Below are positions 10,430 through 20,364 of a stretch of 64,000 nucleotides of DNA, piece by piece; positions within the stretch are counted from its first letter, which is position 1; each line of letters opens with the position of its first letter. The notes below the pieces were generated by a model. That model saw only the letters and a program-made list of their open reading frames with translations. It was not told the origin of the DNA and searched no databases. A program made the position numbers and the translations under genes. The stretch is from Rhizopus arrhizus (Eukaryota > Mucoromycota > Mucoromycetes > Mucorales > Rhizopodaceae), in contig JAKZZE010000011.1 in NCBI GenBank assembly GCA_024220505.1, forward strand, positions 1,736,001-1,800,000, given 5' to 3'.

Positions 10430-11566
10430 TTAAGCAGTGCGGGGCTTTTTCATGGTGGTACGAGAAGTAGGAGTATAATCTTCATCGTATTCGTTTTCGG
10501 AATCCTCATCTGAGATGAAAATAATTGGTTCCATTTCCCCTTGATCACTAATGCTATCCTCTAAGACGGTAGTCAGCAAAGAAACCAGTGGACCTTGGTC
10601 GGCAATGCCTGCTCTATTGAACGACACTTGCGAAAAGCAAGCAAGCATTGCCTTCCAGTGATTACTGGCATGTTTCCTACGCCATATGAACTCCACTAAC
10701 TTCCATGGCATCATCGATGCTGTGCGGTGACGACTAGTCACTCCTCGTTTGATACCATTCCAGGTGCCTAGTAGCAGGCTGTTAGCATAGTTTAAGAATT
10801 CTACGGTCTACACAAGTACATACCTTCAATAGTATTAGTACAAGCACCTGTCTTCGGATCACGGAACGTTTTTGAGTGATTGACCGTTTCAACAATCAAG
10901 TTTCGGCTTGGATCACTGTCAATCCCTTTATAGCCTTTCCAGCAATCTACCATAACATGCGAGCCTGTCATCAATGATTAGGTGCACTGATCATCTAGCA
11001 TATACATATTCTAATCATTACCATCCTTTACGAATGTATCGATTATTAACTTCAAGGTATTTTGATTGCGGTTAGGTACCGTCAACAAGAACACCTTACG
11101 CTCGGGTGTACGCTCTACACCCCCAACAACCCAAACACCATCTACCCTCTTTCCCTTATTATATTTTCGCTTGCCAAACTTACTTTCGTCTATTTCAACG
11201 ACAATTGGCTGCCCATCACTGTTAACTCCACCTAAGTATAACTTGTTAATCACATACTCTGATGTAAACAAAGCATCACGTACCGACTTGTACATCTTCA
11301 ATTCGCAGATCTGCCTCCATTATTTGGTATATGTCCTTAATAATGCTGCGGACCGTTGGCAGACTAAGACCAGTCATGGTAGATATTGTTCCATTTGGAA
11401 CTTGTAATAGAAAGAGGTACACTACCAATAGTGTTTGGTGGATGATGGACTTGCGACCTTGGAAAAAGGAGCCGTCCAGGTAAGAAATACGGCTACGACC
11501 GCACGCACAGTTTCTTGAGCCACATCGCCAAAAGAATCCATCCCGGCTTGACTGGTTCAAGCGCAT
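10430..11566 (-). CDS. Merlin (IS1595/ISXO2-like) transposase with three introns
   Basis: Joined exons 11566-11284, 11231-11022, 10964-10824 and 10767-10430 give 323 residues with all junctions in frame and GT-AG introns of 52, 57 and 56 bp. A zinc-ribbon-like start (SRDGFFWRC...NC, then SFFQGRKS) is followed by VEIDESKFGKRKYNKG with the first catalytic Asp, VMVDCWKGY with the second, NHSKTFRDPKTGACTNTIEGTW with the Glu, and a C-terminal acidic tail. These are the hallmarks of Merlin transposases, which cut DNA and duplicate 8-9 bp (family knowledge). The first pair of zinc ligands should lie upstream. An extra exon at 11756-11677 with a GTAAG donor is possible, but its phase does not fit. 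I cannot define the element's termini. Confidence 0.85.
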
Positions 11567-12009
11567 TTCAGAACTTTCTTTACACTTGCGTGTAGAAAAA
11601 AAAGCGTCATTTTCCTTTAAATAACTTATACCAGTTGCCTTTAGTTACGTTCCCTCCCATTTAAAAACGAACTTACTTTATGGTACAGTCAGCCGTCATA
11701 GTTTTTTCGGCAATATAGGCAAGAGTTAGCATGTTGTTAGCAGCGTTGGAAGACATGAGGTTTTTATGAAATGGAGAAACAGATGAAGGAAAGAAAAAAA
11801 AAAAGAAAAAGCATCTCTTTTTATATTTTTTTACAAGCTTTGTTATCATTCCGAGATTAGCCGACAGATACGAAGCATCTCCGCAAAGGAAGCTCGTTTT
11901 GCCGTAGTGAGATGACAAAAGTTTTCCCGAAACTCTTGAGGTTTTGAAAAAAAAAATGCTAAGTAACTTAGAGCAAAAGTTATGCAAAAAGTAGATGACG
12001 ACGTACGAG
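11567..12009. other. Upstream region of the Merlin gene
   Basis: Contains a possible first exon on the minus strand (11756-11677, ATG then a GTAAG donor). The rest is AT-rich and I see no other gene. Confidence 0.35.
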
Positions 12010-12059
12010 CACCTACAAGGAGTCGAACCAACGACCTCCACATTTGAAAGCTATCGACA
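12010..12059 (-). pseudogene. Degenerate tRNA 3'-half-like sequence
   Basis: The minus strand reads GGTTCGACTCC, a perfect B-box-like match, with a following segment resembling an acceptor. The T stem has only two good pairs and no 5' half is present, because mariner A1 starts at 12062. It is best taken as a tRNA relic or a chance B box. Confidence 0.3.
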
Positions 12060-12137
12060 TACAGTAGCGGACAAAACTGGTGCACAAAACTTTTTTTTAG
12101 CTTTTATCTACCATTACCTGCTCATGGTAATTGCAAT

Positions 12138-14872
12138 CACTGCAAATAATTGGTGATTTTCAGCGTTATCAGTCATTTGCAGTCATTTCTAACATCAAAA
12201 TTTCAACGATTTGAACAACATTGAATAAACGAAAAAAATTAAAATGCTCTGTATTGCACCTTTTTGAATTTTGAAAAAAGATTTAGGTGCGAAAAAAATA
12301 AAGAAATTTAATAATTTTATTATTTGTTTTGTGGTGTAAGTATTCATAGAGTTATTCATGTTTTAAAAAAGTGTCTTTTTTTTTTCAAATAGTCTCTTTT
12401 TGGAAAGCCTGTTCTCCTCTATCGTTGAAAGACCGATATTTTCTTTTTTTTATTTTTGAGGGCAAAATGCGGAAAACAAAAACACATTGTGATTATTTTG
12501 ATCAAAAGAATACATATTAGGAAGGCAGTCTGTGATCTTTAGCTTAGTTCATTTGAAGCGTGTAACAGAACGTAACAAAATAGTTGCGTTTGGGAAAAAA
12601 AAGAAGCTGAAGAATTAGAAGTAAAAAAAAAAAAAGACAAAGTTTAAAAAAAAGACCTAGTAAAAAAAAAAAAAAAAAAAAAAAGAGAGCATAGCAATAA
12701 AAAGTTCCTTATTCAAATGAAAACAATAATCTAACAGTAAACACGTTTTATAAAAATACAAATGCTTTTACAATGTAACAAAAGAATATGTGTATATTCT
12801 AAAAAGAATAAAAAAAAAGAAGAAGCTTTGTTAACATCTTGTTACAAGACAATTATAATTAATAGATACAAGCACAATTTTTTTGTTTTTCAAGTAAATA
12901 GATTGCTTTATTATTTTTTTATGACAAATAATATAAAGAATATATGTTTTTAAGCTTATATTGGTTCATTACTTACTTTATGTTTGCAGATGGGTGTAAT
13001 TTGCCATTAGCCATTAGCCATTAGCCATTAGAGATGTTAACATTGCCAACTTCCTTTATCAAAAAGGGCTTTTCAACAACAAGCAGTAATATAAGTTTGA
13101 TATTCTTATAGTTTTATCGTGTTAAAACGAACAACTTTGCTCATGTGGCTCATGTTCGTCATCCGAATGTGACCCATTAGGAATTTCTAATGTAAAAAAA
13201 AAAGAACCCGACTTTAGACTTGGTTGTTATTATTATTTTTTTATAAACTTACATATGATCAATACTTGAGCATTCTTTTTTATCTTTTGTACCTTTGACA
13301 TCTAGTATATTCCATGAAACAAAACAAGGGAGAAAAAAAAAAGATATTGTTTTACTGCTATAATTTGTTAAGATACCGACTTTTTTTTTTATTTCAAGTA
13401 AAAATAAAATAAAATAAAATAATAACCTTCCTCCTAAACATATTGCATTCAAGTAATAAAACTTACTCAAGCAATGTATTAGTTATCGTTTGGGATACCA
13501 TTAAATGTAAACTATATGAAAAGCAACAGTTTTTGATTTCTAATATGGATAGACATTGAATAAGTGTAACATTGGTAAAATAAGGCTACAAAAAAGCACT
13601 TTTCTTTTTTTTTTCTTTTTTTTTCTTCTCTTTTTTATAAAAGGTAAGTTCTTAATATTATATATATTCTATTCCAGCTCTAATGGTGCTTTTACTGTAG
13701 TAAAGATGTATCGGCTGCTTTCTTTATGGTTTAAATGGTCTTTACAAAGTCTCTTTCCCAGGATTATCATTGCTTCTTCTTTTACTTATTGCTATAAGCT
13801 TAGCTAGTTTCTTCTGGGCTATCTAAAGCAAGGTACTATTACTTTTACTGCATACACTCAATAGCTAATAATTATTATAGATGCGTGCTGCTTTTTTAGT
13901 CTTTTGTATACGCTTAGCTAGTTTTCTTCCCATGGTCTATCTAAAGAAAGGTACTATTACTTTTACTACATATACACGATAGCTAATAATTGTTATAGAC
14001 GAATGCTGCTTTGCTTTGGCCTCTTCTGTCTCTTTTCTGTCTTTTTTTTGGTTCTTAGTAATGATGTCTTTTCTTTTGCTTTGATTGCCCAAGTCCTTGA
14101 ATCCTTGAATCCTTGTGTCTCTGAATCCTTGAGCTTGGCTTTTTTTTTTTTTTTTTTTTTTCTTTTTTTTCTTTTGAGAACTTTTTGAGTTCCACGAGAC
14201 TAGTTGATGTATTTTTAGATTAGATGCTGCTATTCTGGTGACATTAGGTAAGTCAAGTAAACTGCTAAAACGCTACAAGCAAAGAAATACTATGTATTGT
14301 TATTATTATTTTATTCAAATAAAAAAAAAGCTATTTTTTATAAACAAAATCCCTATTTTTTTGTATATATAAAGCAATATTTATTGCAATATGAATGGTC
14401 AATAAAGAAGTATATAAGCTATATAAGTGGTCAATAAAGAAGTATATAAAGCAATATGAGTGGTTCATAAAGAAATATATAAGGCAATATGGGTGGTCAA
14501 TAAAGAAGTATATAAGGCAATAGGAGTGGTCAATAAAGAAGTATATAAGGCAATAGGAGTGTTCGATGAAGAAGTATATAAGGCAATATGAGCGGTCGAT
14601 AAAAGAACAAAAAGACATATAAAGTAATGTTTTAAAACGTATCATTCGTTGCTCAAACGTTGACTAGTATTAATTGAAACGTAAAAAATGCTTTGGTAAA
14701 AGAACACTAAACGACCTCCTCTTGCTTGCGTAAAAGTTATTTAACGATTACTGCTCTGCCTCGAAAATCGTTTAAAAGAGCAATAAAATTCCGTGGAGTT
14801 GCGTTAAACTTCGCGTTGTTGCGCTCATTTATGCTAAAAAACTACGTTTAATATCTCCAATTATTTGCAGTG
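12138..14872. mobile_element. Internally deleted Plavaka (CACTA-like) element
   Basis: Perfect 16-bp terminal inverted repeat CACTGCAAATAATTGG at both ends, with 3-bp target duplication AAT (12135-12137, 14873-14875). Mariner A3 (31525-31545) preserves the empty site. Its left ~1.4 kb matches the right end of Plavaka B and its right ~1.3 kb matches the left end. Both genes are missing, with the deletion joint near 13.5 kb. It must be moved in trans. Confidence 0.92.
14390..14600. repeat. 33-bp minisatellite of Plavaka
   Basis: About six imperfect copies of a unit containing AAGTATATAAGGCAATATG and TGGTCAATAAAG. The same array occurs in Plavaka B at 43860-44050 and, split by a mariner, in Plavaka A. 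Confidence 0.85.
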
Positions 14873-16430
14873 AATAGTCATGAAACTGTACTAGAAGGAG
14901 GATATACTAGTCATTGTAATTTATGTATGTTCTAAGCATGACATTGTTAAAACTGAGCGATAAGCGTGCTTTAAATTTATAAAATTTTATATTTTCTAAA
15001 AACCGCAAAAGTGGCTAAAATCTTAGACTTTATATAATCATCTCATCTCTTGATATTATCGGATATTCTTCTTTGCATATGCTAATAATATGCGTGTATA
15101 TCATTTTCAGTAAAAGAACCCGGCTCTTTAACTATTCTTTTCCAAAGATCATCGACCCTTTTTGATCTAGTGTCGTATCATCATACCTTTGCCATCAATT
15201 GCCACCTGGCATGCTTAAGCGGACTTAGGCCGGGATTAGTGGCGGCTAAGCTTGTAGCACAGAAGCGCTGTTATCAAATATTGAGTTTGTGACATGCGTT
15301 GACTTGTGCCTTGTGTCATTGTCATACTGAAACGAGAGATTACGACGTTTTAGACCACTATACGCTAGGCTTTTGTGGTATGAAGTAAGCGAAATATATG
15401 TGTATACTTATGAGTTCATTATACCATCATATACTTGACACACATATTCCGGTCCTCAATATCTAATACAGCCTTAAAACATAACAGAGCAGCCAGCATG
15501 CTTCATTGTTTGATCACCGTGAAAAAATCGCTAAGGTTGCTCGACTTGCTTTCAATATTAGTGTATACTGTCTGCATCCATAATGTTCATATTTGTTTCA
15601 TTGCTAAAGATAGCAGACTTCCAGCCCTCTATAGTATACAATGGCTTGTCGTGATACCACATTCATCGCTTTTTCCGACTTATACAGCTGATGAAATTCT
15701 TCGATTCCTTACTTCCAGACTCAAAATCTAGCTTCCTACTGTGCCTTTAGACTGACAGTCTGCTAACACTGTATCTTAAGGTCCTCAAAATGTGCTGAGC
15801 ATCGGAAACTATGTGTAACGGACCTTGTCCAAGCTTTAGGTTGGTGATTGAGCTAGTAACTTTTCAGACTAAAAGCGGGAGACCTTCATGATCACAAGAC
15901 ATTAAGTTTCTTTCTTCCCTCTTTCTCCTGTTGATTGTCCATTTAGAGATTCTTGTTACTCTAGGAATATCTGCTGTCGTACGAACTAAGTGTATTCGAG
16001 ATCTCAGAGTTTCATTTTTACAGTTGCTTATTTTCTTAAACATATAAGGCTAGTACTTTGTTATAGTGAATAGGGTAAAAACAAAAGGGGGGCTCAATGG
16101 GAAATACAAAATAAGTACAGTTTTATATATTTTTTATGAGCTACTAGAATTTACTAATCTGCTGTGAAATCTGAAAGCAAACGGGAGAGATTTGGGGAAA
16201 ATTGAAAGAAGGCTAGACAAGCACTACATTTTTGGCGAAAATTGAAATATGCAAAAAATCACTAAAAATGACCTTATGCCTGAGGGATGTCCGGCACAGT
16301 TCCGGTTTACATAACGTAATGTATATTTTAGACTGTCTTTCAGATGGTATATACCACAAAAGTCGCAGACATATGGCGGAGATACAATGTTAATTTTAAG
16401 TTTTGTGCACCAGTTTTGTCCGCTACTGTA

Positions 16431-17075
16431 TGTATATCGGTCAGCTCCCTACTCGTAAAGCTCCTGGTGCTGATCACATCAAGGCCGAGATGCTCAAGCC
16501 GATCAGTACCGACCTCTCCCACTTGCTGTCTTGGTTCTTTTCCTTGTGCTGTCAATGGTCTTACGTTCCTTCTCTCTGGCGGCATGCTCAAGTCTATCCG
16601 ATCTTCAAGAAAGGTGATCCTTCGCTGCCGTCCAACTATCGACCCATCTCACTGACCTCGGTTTTCAGGAAGCTCCTTGAGCTTAGTCTTGCTCCATGGC
16701 TCGCCTCGGTGTCGCCTCGACTTGATCTGGCTCAAGGTGGCTTTCGTCCTCGTCGCTCAGCTCTGGATCAGGCTCTGTGTCTACATGAGCTAATACAATC
16801 ATATTACCGTCGCTCACATCGGTTTCCTGTGGTGGCATTCCTGGATATCAAGTCGGCCTACGATACCGTCGACCGGCGTGTTATCTGGGATGCTCTCTCT
16901 CATTCTGGTGCGTCAAGTCCGTTCCTGTCTCTCTTGGTCCATCTGTTTGATGATGTCTCAGTGTCTGTCTTGGTATCAAACCATTCTTCTGCTGCTTTCT
17001 CTCCTGTCACCGATGTCTTGCAAGGTTCCGTCCTCAGTCCTTACTTGTACTCGGTGTACATCAATACTTTATCTT
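16431..17075 (+). pseudogene. LINE reverse transcriptase fragment
   Basis: About 215 codons of the LINE ORF2 reverse transcriptase also found at 50.9-64 kb. It runs from YIGQLPTRKAPGADHIKAEM through YRPISLTSVFRKLLE, GGFRPRRSALDQAL, FLDIKSAYDTVDRRV and GVLQGSVLSP-like sequence (DVLQGSVLSPYLYSVYINTL). It stops before the catalytic FADD. Both ends are missing: the 5' side abuts mariner A1 exactly at its TA, and the 3' side joins unrelated AT-rich DNA. It is opposite in orientation to the LINE array and cannot be active. Confidence 0.9.
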
Positions 17076-18904
17076 CCTTAGAAGTAAAGTATATCAAAGT
17101 GGTTAAATCGTAAAGTAAAAGAATAAGGGGATATTTATATGATTGTGATTTTTTGTGTTTTTCTATTTTTGAACTTTTTTTGTTTATCTTCAGGGACTGA
17201 TGTCCCTCCTAGGACTGAGTCACTTCTTCCGCAAAAGTTACACCAACTGCGTCACAGTGTGAGATTGTTAGGCTTTCGGGTTTAAGTAGGTTTGGTATAA
17301 GTTTTTGAGACAAAGTTTTGGTAATTGAATAAGGTATCGGACAAAGTAATATCCAAAAAGAGTAGATAATTTGAGTTGTAAGTTCGCTTGAGTAGAGTGA
17401 CCACCAGATCTTGTTAAGTAGATCAGCCTGAATTGAATAAAAGTAAAATAAAAAGATGAAAGATAAAAGATAAAATAAAAGAGAGATTACAATGAAGTAT
17501 ATGATTCAAGGGATTATTAGTTCTTCCTATTTATAAAATAAAAGAAGTATTTTGTTTCAAAGGAGATTTATTTGGATAAGGTAAGATAATAATAATAATA
17601 ATAATTCTTGATAAATTGTTGATATTTATATGTTTTTGGTTTTTTTGATTTTGTGATGTTTTCAGATTTTTGTGTTTTCCTTTGAGTTGTGAACTTAGTT
17701 GAGTTATTCAATTTCATTGAGTTTATCAAAAATATTGAGGACATGAACTTAGTTCAGGTCCGAACTTTCTTCGTCAAGTGGTACAGTTTGATTAAAAGAA
17801 TTTCTATTGTCGTCACAACAGCAACACAAATATCCATATATTGTAATTTTTTGTTGCTTCAATGGCTTGTAAGAGTTAACGGTTTTGAAATAGAGTAAAG
17901 TTGATGAAATGGATAAAAAAATAAGAGTTGGATAGAGTATTGATATAAGGTTCGCTTGTTATAGTGACTACCAGATCTTATAAAGTAGATCAAACTGTTT
18001 TGTTTAAGGTAGAATAAAAAAAATAAAAAGATAAAATAAAAAAAAGGGTTTACAATGAAGTATAATAGCTTCAAGGGACTTCTTGTTCTTGATGTTAAAA
18101 TAAAATAAGAGATAGTTTACCTCTTTAAAAGAATATTTATTTGATAAAAAGAAAAAGTAAAAATAAAATAAGAGAGAAGTTAGAAGTGAAGTATTTTTTG
18201 AGATTATTATTTGGGGTTATCTATATGTTTTTGGATTTTATGATTTTGTTCTGTTTTTGGTATTTTGAATGGTTGTTATAACATAAGAGGCGGTTGTTGT
18301 ATAGTGTAAGGTGGTTGTTGTAATGTTACTTTATAGGTACTTGTGATTTGAGTATAAGGTTATAGAGTAGATTTGATGTATTTAGTTGTTGTTTGAAGTG
18401 TTTCGTAAGAGAAACTTGTTATTCTTGATATAAAGTTTAAGCGAAAGCTTGATATAGGTAGTGACCACCAGATCTTGTTTGTTAAGATGGATAAAAAGTG
18501 TGTTGTAAAATAAAAGATAATGTAAAAAGGGGTTCAAAGAGCTCAATGAAGAGTCTGAATATAAGATATAAGTGATTCTTTTATTGATATTGATAAGAAT
18601 AAGAATAAGAATAAAAAGGATTTGTTGGATATTTATATAAAATTTGTTGCCTTGATTCTCCTTGTTCGATTAATTTTTCCTTTAACCGAAAGTTTTCGGT
18701 CTAACGACTCAAGTCATTTTGTTGACTCAAGTCGCCAATACGACTTGCATCGGAAAGGATTTGTACGACCCGATTGCCGTTTTCGTCACAGTAAACTGCA
18801 AGGCGTTCGTTATAAACTGCAACGATTTAAATTCCGCCGTTTTATTCTTGTGTGTTACAATAGAATAAAAAGATATGACATGTGAGATGATAAAATTTTT
18901 CATT
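17076..18904. other. AT-rich region with degenerate ~500-bp repeats
   Basis: No supported gene. Three diverged units share the phrase TGACYACCAGATCTT (about 17399, 17968 and 18463), each followed by AAAATAAAA-rich sequence, with a TTCAAGGGA phrase in the first two. The spacing is roughly 500-570 bp. Confidence 0.5.
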
Positions 18905-18976
18905 GGTCACTACGAGAGTCGAACTCGTGACCTTGGGCTCGTAAGTACCACGCTCTACCAATTAAGCTAAGCGACC
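18905..18976 (-). tRNA. tRNA-Val (UAC anticodon), probable
   Basis: A 72-nt cloverleaf on the minus strand. The acceptor GGTCGCT pairs with AGTGACC over seven positions (one G-T). The D arm is GCTTAATTGGTAGAGC and the T arm ACGAG TTCGACT CTCGT has five pairs. The anticodon loop CTTACGA gives UAC. The anticodon stem (TGGTA/GCCCA) has two mismatches, so it could be decaying. A TTTT terminator follows on the minus strand. It lies 56 bp from the left end of Plavaka A. Confidence 0.7.
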
Positions 18977-19546
18977 TTAAACTGTGACAAAGTCGGATTT
19001 TGGTCGATGATCGCCTTTGATTCCTTTTTGACCACTGCAAATAATGTTGCGCCTTTGACGTAGAATTCTGATATCGGTGACAGTCATAGGTCCACAGATT
19101 TTAAAGTTTTTTTTTAAAAAAACATTATATCTTGCTGCATTGGTCATTTTCGAAATATGAAAAAAGATTTAGATGCGAAAAAAATAACGAAATTAAGTAA
19201 TGTTATTTTTTTCATTGTAAGGTAAATATTCATAAAGTTATTCACGTTTTAAAAAAATGTCTTTTTTTTTACAGATGATCTTTTTTGGAAAGCTTGTTTT
19301 CCTCTATCGTTGAAAGACCGATATCTTCTTTTTTTATTTTTGAGGGCAAAATGCGGAAATCAAAAGCACCATGCGATTATTTTGATCAGAAGAATACATA
19401 TTAGGAAGGCAGTCTGTGCTTTTTAGCTTAGCTCATTAGAAACGTGTAACAGAATGTAACAAAATAGTTGCGTTTGGGAAAAAAAAAAGAAGCTGAAAAA
19501 TTAAAAGTAAAAAAAAAAGACAAAGTTAAAAAAAAAAGACCTAGTG

Positions 19547-19578
<32 letters not shown>

Positions 19579-20364
19579 ATAGCAATAAAATGTTACTTAT
19601 TCAAATGAAAACAATAACCTAACAGTAAACATGTTTTATAAAAATACAAATGCTTTTACATTATAACAAAAGAATACGTGTATATTCTAAAAAGAATAAA
19701 AAAAAAGAAGCTTTGTTAACATCTTGTTACAAGGCAATTATAATTAATAGATACAAGCACAATTTTTTGTTTTTCAAGTAAATAGATTGCTTTATTTTTT
19801 TTTTATGACAGATAACATAATAGAATATATGTTTTTAAGCTTATATTAGTTCATTACTTACTTTATGTTTACACATGGGTGTAATTTGCAATTAGCCATT
19901 AGCCATTAGCCATTAGAGATGTTAACATTGCCAACTTCCTTTATCAAAAAGGGCTTTTCAACAACAAGCAGTAATATAAGTTTGATATTCTTATAGTTTT
20001 ATCGTGTTAAAACGAACAACTTTGCTCATGTGGCTCATGTTCGTCATCCGAATGTGTCCCATTAGGAATTCCTAATGTAAAAAAAAAAAAAAAAAAAAAA
20101 AAGAAACCGACATTAGACTTGGTTGTTATTTTTTTTTTTTATAAACTTACATATGGTCAATACTTGAGCTTTTTTTTTATCTTTTGTACCTTTGACATCT
20201 AGTGTATTCCATGAAACAAAACAAGGGAGAAAAAAAAAGTTGTTTTTTCTGCCTTATTTCATTGTTTAAGCACCGACTGTTTTTGCAAATTTACTACTCG
20301 TTTTTTATCAGGCGCATTTTTTTTTTCCTTCTTTATTTCTTTACAAAATACTAAATTCTTCAAA

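Larger units (their letters stand above)
12062..16428 (-). mobile_element. Non-autonomous mariner A1, split by mini-Plavaka
   Basis: Bounded by CAGTAGCGGACAAAACTGG and its reverse complement, each next to TA (12060-12061 and 16429-16430). The 2735-bp mini-Plavaka occupies 12138-14872. Removing it and one AAT leaves ~1.63 kb, the size of copies A2 and A3. The minus strand holds a decayed Tc1 transposase (roughly 16040 down to 15080) with a relic of the DNDPKH motif and many stops. The outer flanks do not match: tRNA-like DNA on the left, a LINE on the right. Confidence 0.85.

Noticed and set aside
12001..12059. Functional tRNA on the minus strand
   Set aside because: B box present, but the T stem fails to pair and the 5' half is absent.
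13005..13032. Short CCATTAGC tandem repeats, considered as a CRISPR-like or telomeric array
   Set aside because: Only three or four 9-bp copies with no spacers. They are part of the Plavaka end, recurring at 19.89 kb and 50.06 kb.
14331..14645. 104-codon open frame with repeated CLIYFFIDHS units (also 43826-44107 and near 29188-29397)
   Set aside because: Produced by the 33-bp Plavaka minisatellite, whose unit length is a multiple of three. No start context, and copies differ only by repeat number.
15435..15731. 98-codon frame present four times (also 22297-22530, 32092-32388, 42751-43038)
   Set aside because: It is antisense to the decayed transposase of mariner family A. Its recurrence reflects element copies, not a gene.
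17859..18074. Small Phe/Tyr-rich frames in the AT-rich spacer
   Set aside because: Low-complexity frames from T-runs with no conserved context.
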